Shown: positions 1 to 16,337, counted from the first letter of the stretch. The stretch: 64,000 nt of DNA from Agaricus subrufescens (GCA_029945375.1 CM057057.1:3844001-3908000); one strand, 5' to 3'. Notes: generated by a model not told the origin, from the sequence alone. Translations and numbers: made by a program.

Positions 1-909
<909 letters not shown>

Positions 910-922
910 ATAGTTTCCGTAA

Positions 923-2144
<1,222 letters not shown>

Positions 2145-2258
2145 TTTGATGTTGGAGTGCTCATGTTGTTTGTCTGGCTTGTATATTACATCATTGTCAT
2201 TTGAAAATCGTCATTGTCCAGTGTAACTGCAAAAATAATTAAGACCTAGTGTGAAATA

Positions 2259-3272
2259 CTACGCGTGAGGTGCTGCTGGTTTGTGCTTTCTTTTCCGCTT
2301 TCGCTTCTTAGGCATGTCGGCTGTTATATTGTCGCCCTCACCTGCTTCATCGTCTGAAGTGTCCCTTTTCCGCTTCACGCCTGCTGGTGTGTGCTTTTCT
2401 ATCGCTGTAACAGAAGTTGAAACATTGGCAACTGCTTTCTTCTTTTTCATGCTCAGTGGGTTAGGACCCTTAGGGATTTTCTTTTTTTTCAAAGGCTCGG
2501 ACATCGGGGGTGGCGTTCCATCCTTGTCCGTAGCATGTAGAGAATGTTCTTCCGCCTGTGGGTCAATATGCCTTGAGGAACAAATTAAAGATGAATTGTT
2601 TGGTATCTCACCTGGCTCTTTGTTCGTAATGTAACGTCACTGGGAGGTTCGAGAACGACGACCGAGCGGTTGATATGAACGATTGGTGTTGCGGGTATGC
2701 TGCGCAGTTTGATTCGAAGGGGATGAGATTGTGTGATAACAACGTATCGATGTTTATTGGAGTCACCTAGAAGCAGCGTTTCGTTCATAGGAATTTAATA
2801 GCGAAACGGGATTGACGTACCAATGACACTTGATAGACACTCGTCCCCTGGAATTGGCTCTTTATGGTTACATTTGCGCCGTTCAAAGGTTTTAGCAAGG
2901 TCGGTTGCTGGTTGTTCAGGTTTGCCCTGGAGATAGAGCTCGTGGATACAGCATTGGGTGATCACTAAAGAACCGCTTTGCCGGGCGGGTTTAACAACTT
3001 ATGAGAGCTGTTATGAACGTTAATAAGACATACTGGGTTTGACTTCGCCTTGGAGAACCGTCCCTAGTTGCTTGATGATGTTGAGTTTATGAGTGATCGC
3101 GGTTTTACATGTTTCCGAATCGACTAAGCCATAGATTTTTTTTTGGTGAGATCGGGAGCTTGATGATAGTGCGGAAATTTTTACCAAGGACTTGGTATGG
3201 TTGTCGAAAGCCAAATGACCGACAATAAAGATGCATTAATTTGCGATACGTTTTTGCTCGCTTTTGGCGCAT
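2259..3272 (-). CDS. UTP23: UTP23-like rRNA-processing factor (degenerate PIN domain)
   Basis: Product resembles Utp23, a nucleolar small-subunit processome protein related to the Fcf1 nuclease and needed for early 18S pre-rRNA processing. The first exon starts at 3272 with MRQKRAKTYRKLMHLYCRSF and continues FGFRQPYQVLVDSETC, the family's N-terminal signature. Later exons give CIHELYLQG, a Cys/His cluster FERRKCNHKEPIPGDECL, and NKHRYVVITQSHPLRIKL, followed by VHINRSVVVLEPPS. The last exon (2259-2504) is a Lys/Arg-rich tail with PKGPNPLSMKKKK, matching the conserved GPNPLS motif that ends Utp23 proteins, and a nuclear-localisation-like KKRKRKRKHK. At least four short introns interrupt it. It faces EMC7 across about 100 bp. 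The start is supported by the strong N-terminal family match. Confidence 0.88.
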
Positions 3273-3374
3273 TTTAGAAGTGATGGAAAGATAAACAGGG
3301 AGTGGAAGAAGAAATTACAGCGACCCTTCGGTCACACGTGATCACACTTCTACTTGTCCGCTACACGTACTTTC

Positions 3375-4250
3375 ATGCTAAAACTTTGGACCATTTTCTG
3401 TTCTTTATGGTATGTCTATACCCTCCTTGCATGTATCTGAGCTGAACAATATTTAGGCTTCTTACCGCCTCTGCCCTTGATCTCACTGGCGCGGTCGTAT
3501 GGAACGACGTGTGTCCAGGTCTGCACACCAGTCCCTCCACTTGTTCTCTCACAGTAATCTAACTAATTTCGGCCATACAGATGCAGTTTCTCTTGGAAAG
3601 GGGAAGGTTGTCCTTAATAACGGACATCCAAGTGGCAGTATCACTGCGAACGGCAGCTTCACCATGTATTCTCTGTCACTCCTGAGTGTTTGTCATCCCT
3701 TGCTAACTGATTTCACAGTTATGGTGTACCTGCAGGTTCCCATCTGCTATCGGTCATTGCTCATGATCATTCCTTTGACAATGTACGCATATAATACACA
3801 TTGCACAAAGCGTACTATTGACACAATACGGAAAGCTACGCATCGACGTCATTAATGAGACCGTCAATGTACACCCATACGCACTCGGGACCCCATTCAA
3901 TCCACCTTCGACCGTCTCTTTGTCATACCCTCTCAAGCTGACGCCAAAGGAAAAGCTTGATTTCTTCGTGCCCCCGCATGCCTTCAACCTTTACAGTCTA
4001 TTGACAAACCCCATGGTCCTGTTCGGTCTGGGTGGCGTCGCATTGTTCGCTATAAACTCGCTTGTAGACGTCAACGCGCTTCAGGAGGCTGCGAAGCAGG
4101 GAAGCGAGAGGTGAATGAAACGCGTTTTCATAGTTCTGACATCTGAACTAACACACTTGATACAGCAATGTTCCACGCAGACTCGCAGAAAGTCCTGATC
4201 AAAACCGGGGCGGACCAGCGAAACGAGGGACTAAAAGAACTCGACGGTGA
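3375..4250 (+). CDS. EMC7: ER membrane protein complex subunit 7 (EMC7/Sop4)
   Basis: Subunit of the ER membrane protein complex, which inserts tail-anchored and multipass proteins. Exon 1 (3375-3409) and exon 2 (3457-3518) encode a signal peptide, MLKLWTIFCSLWLLTASA, then LDLTGAVVWNDVCPG. Exon 3 starts at 3581 and holds the beta-sandwich domain (VVLNNGHPSGSITANGSF), followed by YGVPAGSHLLSVIAHDHSF and, after an intron ending near 3849, LRIDVINETVNVHPYALG. The family hallmark LSYPLKLTPKEKLDFFVPP precedes FNLYSLLTNPMVLFGLGG, the start of the single C-terminal membrane helix. After a final intron a basic cytosolic tail, NVPRRLAESPDQNRGG, ends at 4250. All splice phases agree. Length (about 210 residues) suits fungal EMC7. 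Confidence 0.9.
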
Positions 4251-4506
4251 TTCTCATAGTTATAGAGCTTATACGGCTTGTAGATGGGGAGGACTACATT
4301 ATACATTGGGTGGCGGCGTGCAACTAGATTGAGGATCGTTTGTTTGGTCAATGAAGTCGGCAGACGACGTCGAATCTTCTGGATATACCAATGCGCGTCG
4401 GAGGATGGAATTTCTAGAGTGGGGATGATCAGCTCCCTTAAGATGAACATTAAGTGGGATGTACCTTTGCCTGAATTGCGCCAAGGTCGTATGGGGTAGC
4501 TTTTTC

Positions 4507-4971
4507 TCAGTGGCAGATGAACTCTGAGTCCTGTGAATGAAATCTAGATGAGTCGACAGGCACAGTAACGCAATGAGTGGCAACGCACTGATCGTCGCTC
4601 GTGGTTTCTATCACGAACATATGGGTGTTGTTGCCGTCGGCCGCAGCCGCGCCTGGAGCTTCGTCGATATTGAGCCCAGTCACGACGAGATCAGGAGAGA
4701 TGCTTTTGACAACGGAATCATTCTGCGCTGAGGGATCATAATCCAAAACCAGAACATGTTCGTCCGGGTGTTGAGGTAACAATGGCAGGGCCGAATCGTC
4801 CTGGTATTGATACTGGATGATTGGGTGACTGAAATTGCTTGACGGGGCACCGGGTGCGGCGCTGTTAACGGAAGAATGGGAGACAAGGATGTAGTAGGGT
4901 GGTAGAGGCTGAGACGCGGGGATGGTATTGTCCATTGGTGTGAGCCAAGTTTGATCAGGCACTGAGATCAT
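4507..4971 (-). CDS. small protein of unknown function, 154 aa
   Basis: A single uninterrupted frame starts MISVPDQTWLTPMDNTI and ends QDSEFICH. It contains PPYYILVSHSS, HPIIQYQYQDDSALPLLPQ, EHVLVLDYDPSAQ and HMFVIETTSDDQC. It is acidic and Pro/Ser-rich, with no signal peptide, membrane segment or known domain visible. The IQYQYQDDS/LVLDYDP blocks read like constrained sequence rather than random frame, and codon use is normal, so I regard it as real. A short intron near the 3' end (about 4530-4560) is possible but would keep the same stop. It is divergent from the CAP protein gene, about 200 bp between starts. Function unknown. Confidence 0.6.
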   Translation of the reverse strand: MISVPDQTWLTPMDNTIPASQPLPPYYILVSHSSVNSAAPGAPSSNFSHPIIQYQYQDDSALPLLPQHPDEHVLVLDYDPSAQNDSVVKSISPDLVVTGLNIDEAPGAAAADGNNTHMFVIETTSDDQCVATHCVTVPVDSSRFHSQDSEFICH

Positions 4972-5065
4972 TCATCTGTTTGTTGGAGCCCAACCACGGT
5001 CGCCGGTACTACTCCTGACTGAAATACCTTGGCAACCACAGAATATTCCTTGGAGATCTCTCACA

Positions 5066-5071
5066 TATAAA
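5066..5071 (+). promoter_or_regulatory. TATA box of the CAP protein gene
   Basis: TATAAA located 108 nt upstream of the start codon at 5179, in a region otherwise free of reading frames. Confidence 0.45.
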
Positions 5072-5178
5072 CCTGCGCACGCACATGGGATCCTATTCCT
5101 TCAAGACCTCCTCCGGGATTCCCTTGGTCCTGCCACACTTTCATTTTATCTTGACATTCCTTTCACCCAACGAGCCTC

Positions 5179-6682
5179 ATGACTCGTCTTGTTACTCTTT
5201 GTTCGCTCTTGTTGGCTATTTCCACTGTCCCGGGAGGATTCGCTGGCCCGGCTTGTGCTCATAAGAATTTTCAAAGCGCTGATTGTGTCCAAAAGTGTAA
5301 GTCAAAGTGGGGATGGAGGGGCAGTATGATGGGCACCGATCGTTGGGGCTCTGTCGTCAACAAGGTTGGCGACTCTAATCAGAATTGGGACACGGTGGTC
5401 TATACAGCATGTGGTTCAGCGTAAGTTAGAACGGCCCAGTTTATTTACTTCCTGAATAAGTATCTCTGTAACAGAAAATCGGCGCTTCCTGACGCCACAA
5501 CTTCTGTGGCGACCTCTTCTCTGCCTACGCTCAGCGAAGTTGTTCCCATTGGTGCCGCTTCTGATCCAGCCCAGGCCGCGCCGACTACATCCACTTTTGT
5601 GTCTTCTTTGTCTGTATCGACAGGGGCGGTGCACTCATTTGTTGCCCTCCCATCATCGGTCGTTTCATCCATCAAAACTACCTCACCTCGTACTACATAC
5701 GCATCACCTCACACTACATCCACATCACCTCACACCACCTCTACACCATCTACATCGTCCCATGTTCCAACCACCACGTCTACATCGTCTCATACTCTAA
5801 CCACCACATCTACTCCTGAACCCAAACCTACCACTTCTCGGTTTGTAACAAGCGTTCGACCTAGTCCCCAGCCTACTACAAGTCAGAAGACAACCACGAC
5901 TACAAAGGCTGCCTCTCCCACTCCAACCCAGGCCCCAGCAGCCACCACTGATTCAAGCTCCACTTCTGGAACTTCGTCTGGTGACATCCAAGCCTACTTA
6001 TCTGCACACAACAGCATTCGTGCGCAGCATGGCGCTGCCCCGTTGACTTGGAGCGATCAGCTCGCTGAAAAAGCGCAGCAATGGGCCAATGGCTGCAAGT
6101 TCCAACATTCCGGGGGCACCCTTGGTGCTTTCGGAGGTGAGTTTCCAAAACACTTTCTCTCAAGTCACCAAAATTGAGGGTTCCTGATCGTGATTGATAG
6201 AAAATCTGGCTGCTGGTACAGGAAGCTCTTATGGCATTTCCCAAGCCATCGAATCGTGGACTGATGAGGCTGGTGAGTGTCAGAACCGTCTCAAGTGGTG
6301 TTATGAGCTCCATCGTAGTTATTTATAAACGATTCGTAGGCGATTACGATCCCAATAATCCAGTGCCTTCTCATTTCACTCAAGTGGTGTGGAAAGGCAG
6401 TCATGAGGTCGGCTGTGCTGTCCAAGAATGTAGCGGGATTTTCCCGTCTGAATTTGGAGTAAGATCTCTGCTTCTTTTTTGGACATGATCTTTTGAAACT
6501 GATGTTTGTTCTTCTCTTCTTTGTAGCAAGCGAAGTATTTCGTCTGCGAGTACTCTCCCGCGGGTAATGTTATCGGCTCGTTTGCGTGAGTCTCTTGGTT
6601 CTATTTTTTTTGTCGTTTGGGGGAGTGCTGGTTCGCGTGTTGACCCTGTCTTGTTTCTTACAGTCAAAACGTACAAGTTTGA
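5179..6682 (+). CDS. secreted CAP/SCP (PR-1-like) protein
   Basis: Encodes an extracellular protein of the CAP superfamily (PR-1, Pry, SCP), whose fungal members bind sterols or lipids. The N-terminus MTRLVTLCSLLLAISTVPGG is a signal peptide. A short Cys-containing segment follows (PACAHKNFQSADCVQKCK) together with a Trp-rich stretch. After an intron (about 5421-5474) comes a long Ser/Thr/Pro linker, likely O-glycosylated. The CAP domain starts near 5985: IQAYLSAHNSIRAQHGAAPL, LTWSDQLAEKAQQWANGC, then ENLAAGTG, and the signature SHFTQVVWKGSHEVGCAV. It ends YFVCEYSPAGNVIGSF and, after the last intron, QNVQV with a stop at 6680-6682. His and Glu residues of the CAP cavity are present. Five or more introns. 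Exact role unknown. Confidence 0.9.
5685..5835 (+). repeat. degenerate Ser/Thr-rich repeats in the CAP protein linker
   Basis: Roughly 24-nt units encoding variants of TSTSPHTTSTS and TSSHVPTTTSTSSH repeat several times. This is a low-complexity coding repeat that can change length by slippage and encodes a probably O-mannosylated stalk between the Cys-containing N-terminus and the CAP domain. Confidence 0.7.
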
Positions 6683-7177
6683 AATGAATGAGGTGACCCT
6701 TTTCATTTTTTTGACTTGAAACGTTGGTGTTTCGCCGCCGCGTTCTTTGGAATTTTTCCATCAAGTATACCACTCAGTGCTTTGATATTTTTTTATTTTT
6801 GTGCTTTCTCAAATTTGGCCTTGCGAGGTTGTTTGCTATTTGAAATAGCACACACACACACACACACACCTTCCCCATGTTCTTTTCGATTCGTTGTGAA
6901 ACGTGATCAAGCCGTGCTTGTTTTCAAAGTAGTCATTTATATTATGGTTGACCAGCCTTTGTATGGTCCTGGAAAGTTGTGTATCGAATCCATTTGTGGC
7001 TTCTATCCCTGAGAATGCGAATCTTTACGGAAGTATTGAATGTATGACGTAAGCAACTGAGTTGAGTGGAAGTGGTCGCGCCTCGGGGTTGAGTTACGCT
7101 TCATCTCCGCTGATTATGAACCACTGCAAACCACCACCCCAATAAACCTCTCATTCTTCTTCCTTTCTATAATTCTC
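6683..7177. other. intergenic region between CAP and DLT1-like genes
   Basis: About 495 bp with no supported gene. It holds the T-rich 3' flank of the CAP gene, a CA microsatellite at 6849-6869, and presumably the promoter of the downstream gene. The frames present here are short and have no recognisable content. Confidence 0.6.
6849..6869. repeat. (CA)n microsatellite
   Basis: An uninterrupted run of about ten CA dinucleotides in intergenic DNA; a candidate polymorphic marker. Confidence 0.9.
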
Positions 7178-8381
7178 ATGCTTTCCCCGAAATTGCTCAG
7201 GACCCTATCCGAGGCCACCTATATACTATTTGTCTTACTGACTGTTGTCGCTGCAGGACTGTCATGTGCTGCTGTGCTATCCCAAGCAGTGAGAACGTCA
7301 CCGAAACGGAACTGGAAAAGTAATTTCAATGCACTCGTGATTGGTGCTTCGTATCTCGTAGTGGTGAGCGGCGGGGGGTTTCTAATGCCCAAAACAAGGC
7401 ACACTGAATTATCACCGGCTCCCTTTCCTCCCCTCTCCCACTCTTTGTTTATTATTAAAGCTTGTGGCGTCGTTGTTGTTATGCGTGAAGAGACGTTTGG
7501 CGATTCGGTTGAAGTTGCAACGGATCTCTAAAACGCCAAAGACGCTGCGTCAGAGTGAATTACCCAAGGTATGTTTGGTTTGGTTTTTTTCTCCTCCTGG
7601 CCGCCCTCCGCCCCCCCTTTTCCTTTTTTTGGGACACTGCTTTCCTTCAAAATCTTACATATACGCACAGTCGGTTCATCAATATATTACGCAAGAGTAC
7701 TACCGTGCATGTTTGCTTTCGTACGAGTCAACACCGAAGGACATCGTCCATGAAGGTTGGGGTAGACCAGGTGAGTATCTCCCCCAAAAACAAATTTTGC
7801 TACCCAAACACCCCTTCCCACTCCCACTCTTGAGATCCATCTCAATTGATCACAAATGACGTGCAGGGACACCGTATGCAGGACAACGTTTTCGTCGCGT
7901 CCTTCTCGACACCATACCCGAAATCGGTACGTTCCATTACCATTCGGTTAACTCATTTAACCCCTCTTGATGATCCTTTGTTTTTTTTGTTCTTCAATTG
8001 AATTCCTCACACACCCCCCCCCCTTGTCCCGCAATACAGATGCTCTTGCACGTCTCGTGATACCCCTTCAACCCGAAATGAAACCTCATGCCCGAATGCT
8101 TCACCACTTCCGTTTCATTGCCCCACTCCTTCCGCATGATGAAGACAAGATATCACCGCTACACTATTATGACGCTGCGATTCAAATAGCGCGAATATCG
8201 GAAAAGGAACCGAGTGAAGAAGAGTTCCATACAGGAATGCAGGCTGCGGACGAAATTATGAGGTGGTGCGTAGTCTTGGTTGGTGATCTGATGCACCGTT
8301 TCATAAGAGTCCCTGTTTTACACCAGCCTCGAGATATGCCGGCCTGATAGGACAGTAGATGCGTATTCTGGTGAATCTTAA
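7178..8381 (+). CDS. DLT1-like (defect at low temperature) membrane protein
   Basis: Resembles the fungal Dlt1 family, whose yeast loss causes poor growth in the cold; the molecular role is unknown. It starts MLSPKLLRTLSEATYILFVL and has two N-terminal membrane helices, one at residues 12-35 (ILFVLLTVVAAGLSCAAVL) and a second around the first intron (FNALVIGASYLVV then LVASLLLCVKRRL). The cytosolic part carries HQYITQEYYRACLLSYES, GWGRPG, YAGQRFRRVLLDTIPEI and LHHFRFIAPLLPHDED. The ITQEY/GWGRPGT/FR..LLDT blocks are characteristic of the family. Five introns break the frame; the last joins MRS to LEICRPDRTVDAYSGES with the stop at 8379-8381. Assignment rests on topology and these motifs. Confidence 0.72.
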
Positions 8382-8547
8382 CCACGTTTCGGACATTGTG
8401 TACTCTATCAAACGTATATTTTTGATTGATTGCACGGAACATTAGTGATTTAACTATGACAGATATCAAAGGACCTTGTGTGTGTGTGTGCAGATGTCTA
8501 TCTATAAATGACAAATAACAACTTGACAGTAGATTCGAGCAGCAGCT

Positions 8548-9801
<1,254 letters not shown>

Positions 9802-10012
9802 GGCCAGCGCGCGCCAAACAGACGACGACACGGCCGCGGGGGCCAAACACGCGACAGCAGGGGCCAAACAACCGCCAACACGGAGAGCAAACAGGGGCTG
9901 GCGCAGCGTCTGAGCCAGGTTGTTTGCTTTCTGCGCACGCTGGCCGTGCTGTTTTCTCTTCAAAATGGGCCCGTCTCTCAGCCCCCCGTCTCTCCCACCC
10001 CCCTCCTCCGCC

Positions 10013-12091
10013 ATGAGCCGTCGCAAAAACACAAAACGACTCTCCCTCTCGCTCCCCGCCGACGACAGCTCCCACTCCCCCGCCCCCGCCCGCCGCCTCT
10101 CCACCATCTCCCTTCCCTCCCCCGCCCGCCCCGCCTCCTCTCTCCTCCATCGCATGGAGGAGGAGGGCGGCTCCCCCACTGTTCCTTACACCGACGGCCC
10201 CATCCAAATCATCCCCGGCATCTGGCTGGGATCAGAAGACAACGCCCGCGACTGGAAGGGCCTCATCGACCGCGGAATCAGGTCCATCCTCAACGTCGCC
10301 AAGGAGGTCTCTTCCCCCTTGGACGCCCTCGCCGCCCAGCCCCTCCGCTCCACTGTCTCCGTCCCCGATCTCAAATCCCCCTCGGCCACCCACGACTCCA
10401 CCTACTACCCCCCTCATATACCCAGCGGAAGGCCCGGGATGCACTACCTCAAACTCCAGTGGTCCCATGGCCAGAAGGACCTCGTCAACGATGGCTTCCA
10501 GGCCGGCATCCTCTTCACCGACGCTGCCTTGGCCCGTGGCGACGGCGTCCTCGTCCAGTCAGTCCTCTCCTCTCTCCCGCTTTTCCTGCCTTACCTTCCT
10601 CTCCAGTTGTCAGTGCGGCATCTCGCGCTCCGCCACCATGGTCATCGCCCTCGTCATGCGTGCCGCTGCTCTCTGCTCTCCCTCCGTCCCACCAGAGGTG
10701 TGGGACCTCAAGGGCATGCAGGCCGCTTATGCCTATGTCAAAGAAAAAAGCAAGTGGATTGGCCCCAATATGTCGTATGTCTTATCAAATCCAGTCCAAT
10801 CTCCCCCTAACGCATTTGCAGTTTAATTTATGAACTACTTGACTATGAGAAAAAACTCAAAGCAGACTTCGTCTCGCCTACCCCCTCTGATGCAGGCTCG
10901 GCTGTTACAAGCGAGGAGGAAACGTGGTCAAGGCAACGTCAGCTCCTTGATGAAGTGCCCTCTGACACTGAAGGCTCCGAGCGCGACAGCTTCCTCGTCA
11001 TGCAGGAGGCTCGTGCCCTCGACAAAGCTATGGAAAACCGCATCGTCGCCCGCAAGTCATCTGGCTCCTCTATCGCCTCCACAGGCTCCGGCCTGGGTAT
11101 GGGTCCTGCTTGGCGAAGCCGGTACAGCACTCGTAAGCGAGCTGGTTCCATAGCCAGCAACATGACCAATAACAGCATTATAAGCGAGAATCTTGTGGAA
11201 GAGGAAGAGGAGCCCGAGTTATTGGGCATCGGAGGTGGCTTTGACGACTCCCGAGAACGACGGCGAAGCGCGGATACCTTTGACAGTTCAGCCACTAATT
11301 CGCCTGATGACGAAGTCGAGGCCACTCCCAGGACCCTTTTCCCCACCCCCATCGCCCCTCGCTTGGCGCCTCACTTGCGCCCGCCGCCCTCAGCTCCAGC
11401 GTGGAGGCAAACCTTCGATATCCCGCATATCCCGCCTACCCCTCTAACCGCTGTACGGTCCACCTTTGATCTTCCTCCCAAACTCAAGCCCAAAACAAGG
11501 CGTCGTCCTCCACCGATCGGCCTCCCTCCTGTCCCTTCTTCTCCCGTCACTCTTGTGATAGACGACCAGGATCCGCCTGCCGTACAACCCCGGCCCGAAC
11601 CTTCGATCCCTCCGGCCCCTTTCCCCCCCTCATCCCAGCTCCACTCCCCATCACAGTCACTTCCTAATGCTGTTGAGACCTCCCAGAGTCCCCCAGCGCC
11701 TCACCGCCCTGCATCACTTCCCAAGCAGGGTCTCCGACAGCGTGCGGAGGCGCGCAGGCCATCGTTACCCCCGCAACACCTGCGGAAAATTAGCATACGC
11801 GAGTCTTCTGCGGCACCTTCCGCCGCCACACCGCATCAAACGCTGTTCGTTTTCCCACCCTCTCCAACCCTCACTATGCGAACCCCCTCGGCCGTCCTGT
11901 TAACAACACGACCCGCTGAAGTGTCCACTCCGAGAAATGGGATGGTTCCCTTCCCGAGTATATCAACACCCAAAATATCTACCTTCAAACACCACGGCCG
12001 GACGAAATCGTTCATTGGAATCGGAACTCCCATGACGCCGACCACTGCTTTCACAAAGGCTGAAGCCAGAGGTTATTTCGGCCTCGAGTGA
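10013..12091 (+). CDS. dual-specificity (MAPK-type) protein phosphatase with long C-terminal tail
   Basis: Encodes a cysteine-based dual-specificity phosphatase. Exons are 10013-10557, 10607-10774 and 10822-12091. Splicing of the first intron rebuilds the catalytic loop: VLVH joined to CQCGISRSAT, matching HCxxGxSRS with Cys nucleophile and Arg. The domain starts IQIIPGIWLGSEDNARDW and includes SILNVAKEV and YLKLQWSHGQKDLV (general acid region). It ends YAYVKEKSKWIGPNMSLIYE. About 420 residues of Pro/Ser-rich, apparently disordered tail follow, with phosphorylatable SP/TP sites and an acidic VEEEEEPELL. The overall form is like fungal Msg5/Pmp1-type MAP kinase phosphatases. An in-frame upstream ATG at 9965 would add 16 residues. 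CBR1 lies divergently, 210 bp away. Confidence 0.85.
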
Positions 12092-13001
12092 TCTCGTGCT
12101 GCGTGGTTGTGCTGCGCAACACATTTGTCATGCCCCCCACTCTCTTTTATTCTTTGTACAGCGCCTAGGGTTGAAATCTTTGTCGAGTCTATTTTTTTTT
12201 TCCCTACATAGGAGGCATTATCAGCTCTTTATGACCTTGGCTGCTCTTTTCGTCATCTCATTCACCTGATTTTGATTTATGTTCGCACTTCCATTTCCAC
12301 ATCCCGCTTTTCACTTCGCATGCACGGACAGTCATTTTTTTTTGTTTGGCACGCTGCATTGTTTCTTTATCTGCCTTGCATTATGCTCATGCATTTGATG
12401 TTGGTTCAACTTTTTGCGCTCATGGACGGTCGAACAGCCGCTATTTTGAGCTTTGTATCATTACTCTTCTTCTGTTTGCTCCCCCTCCTCTTCTTTTCAT
12501 GCTTTTGCTGCATCTTTTCATGGTCAATCAATTAACATGATATTTCGGATTCTGCAAGCGCGGTATTTTTGGTTTTTTATACTTTCGCATTTTATGTCCC
12601 TTTGTGTTCTGTTTTTTAACCTTCACACATATTTAGTTTAATTTTGGGCTCTGATTCTGATGATCACTTGGCGTCATTTGTTGAAGACATGAATGAGACA
12701 CGAATGGCGACATTAATATTCAGATTCACACGGATGAGAAAAACACCCGAAACTTAATTTACTTTTGCGCACATGCTCGGTCGCGGTGCTGTTGTGATAC
12801 CAACGGAACCGACGGTCGTGGTTGTAGACCTATGCCCCCCCCACAGCCATTCGGAACGATTCATGTGCCTGTGTTACATACGAATACAACCTATCTTACG
12901 AGTCATTGTAGACCTCGTTTCTTGCAAAAAGCTTGTGGGTCTGCGGTTCGAGTACGAATGACATGAATTCTGGTCAACTGTATTGCTACTATAGTACAAG
13001 A
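12092..13001. other. intergenic region (convergent 3' flanks)
   Basis: About 910 bp between two convergent genes. The first half is strongly pyrimidine/T-rich (12180-12620), which opens several meaningless reading frames full of Phe, Leu and Ser. I see no gene, RNA or transposon remnant. Confidence 0.6.
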
Positions 13002-14410
<1,409 letters not shown>

Positions 14411-14555
14411 TGCAAGTTTGGAGAGGGTATATAATCATTCATCATTCATTGCAGCATCGCTGACGCTGCGCGTTGCAAACAAGGAAAAGATTTCCCACGG
14501 GTGTTTCCTCAATACGTCCAGGGCTGGGGTTTATGTTGGTTTTTTTTCGAGAAAA

Positions 14556-16243
14556 ATGAGTACTCGTCTCCTGGTGTCCGACTCAACTCCTCTGCTTGCT
14601 CGCCATCGCTCTCCTGCATACAGGAATGGACCTGCTGTCTTACCTGTGGTGCAGTCCCTCAGCCTTGCCGACCTTGCTACCACCCAATGGGTAGACTTTA
14701 CCCCTGTATCTTACGAACTGGACCACTGTAGACGACTGGCTTATACTCTGATTGTTATCCTTCAACTAAGGAAACAAAAGATTGTGCATAGGGAGCCGGA
14801 CTCAGATATATATGAAAAATGGACCAATGAAGAGACACGAATTCGTGACGTAGAGATTTTGGAAGACAAAGTAAACGATATCTGGGAAGAATTCTTGACG
14901 CAGTACCACTCTCCACAAGAACTATACGATGTTCTATGGGCCGAATTTCCCCTCGCACAGGATTCGTTATCCATGACTAAAGGTGCTGAATTACACATGT
15001 GCTAATTTTGAATCAACAACTGACGGGAGAACCTTTTCTCTCTAGTGGTCAACTTTCTAATCAGCGAGGATGCTCCACAAAAATTTGTGGCCCATCCGAT
15101 CGTATACATGACCATGTCCCGAGCATGGAGATTCGGTCGGCCCGAGAATAGTCAATCTGAAAATAGCTTTTTGAGCATGCATCGATTCTGTACCTCACCA
15201 TCGTGGGTTTTTTGTTCCCCCATTTCTCCGTTGGTCACAACCATACTTATCATGTCATTAGCAAACTTCATTTTCTGGAGCTGTCGTTTGATCTTGCCTC
15301 CGTCGTTATCCTTATTATCTATGTTGTGCGGCCCCCGAACTGGCCCGACTCGGTTTCTGATAACAAACCGCAACCTTCTGCCGCCACCTACTATTCATAC
15401 ACCTTCCTCGAAGCATACCTGATGTTATATGCCTTTTCTACCTTACTTTCTGCACGAGGTGTCAATGCGACCTTATCCTTGCTAACATTGGTAGCATTTA
15501 TTCTTTCCCTCCCATCATATCCACTCCCAGGTAGCGTCGGCTTCACTATACTACTCTGGGTCATATTCATCCGAATCCTCGCTTATCACATTACTACCAT
15601 CTTTCCCAACCCTCTTCTTCTCATATCACATCAACGAACACTTCCCCTGGCTCTATTTTTAGCTAAAGGACTGGGTCGTGTCGTTCGTCCTCTGCTGCTA
15701 TTCTATTTGCCGGTCACACTCATAGCCTGCCTTGCGCTTTCAATATCATTATCTGGTCCCATGACAGGCCCGCTGATCTACCTTCGCAACTTCCAAATCT
15801 TCTCTGGTCCAACTCTACCTGACCCAGTTATTATTGGCGCAGCACCCATGGACACCCGCGTGGTATTCTTCCTGTTATCCGTATCAGTGGCATTGTTCCT
15901 GCTCTCATCAGCTTATATCCTCGGAACTTCCACACCTGTCGCCAACAAATATCCCACCGTATCCCAATCTTCTTCTGCACTAGATTTTTACTCACCAGAG
16001 ATTGGCCATCTCGCTCGTCTAACGTCTTACCGTGCAACTGTGACATATTCTGTAGATTATTATTTCCCTCTGCCTTTCAATGTCCTTGAACTTATCCTTG
16101 TAACCATTCCTGTTTGTTTGATTCGTATCTTTGGTCATCCACAATTCAGTCGAGTTTCTATTGCTAATTTTATTTGGTATATCACGGTACAACCTTTTAT
16201 GTTAATCGTTACACCATTTTGGCTCTTGTTTGCTCAGGCTTAA
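14556..16243 (+). CDS. multipass membrane protein of unknown function, 519 aa
   Basis: I do not recognise the family. A consistent three-exon model is 14556-14982, 15046-15101 and 15167-16243; the lengths sum to 1560 nt, in phase, giving 519 residues. The first about 145 residues are hydrophilic and look cytosolic: MSTRLLVSDSTPLLARHRSP, then an acidic amphipathic stretch (NEETRIRDVEILEDKVNDIW). The remainder has about eight hydrophobic helices, including ASVVILIIYVV, LEAYLMLYAFSTLL, FTILLWVIFIRILAYHI, LLLFYLPVTLIACLALSISL, VVFFLLSVSVALFLLSSAYI and LELILVTIPVCLIRIFG. No transporter signature is visible. Intron 2 is predicted only because it removes an in-frame stop at 15164 and restores reading; its donor GTATAC and acceptor ATAG are acceptable. 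Confidence 0.75.
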
Positions 16244-16337
16244 AGCTGTTGTTTTTTTTGTATGTATGTCAATACATAGATGTAACTGTTGTTTGTGTTA
16301 AAAACTACATAACGAAGCCCTATCAACTTCCTAATTT

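Noticed and set aside
12272..12641. Overlapping plus-strand frames rich in Phe and Leu, resembling small membrane proteins
   Set aside because: They arise from a T-rich 3' flank, overlap in three frames and show no domain.
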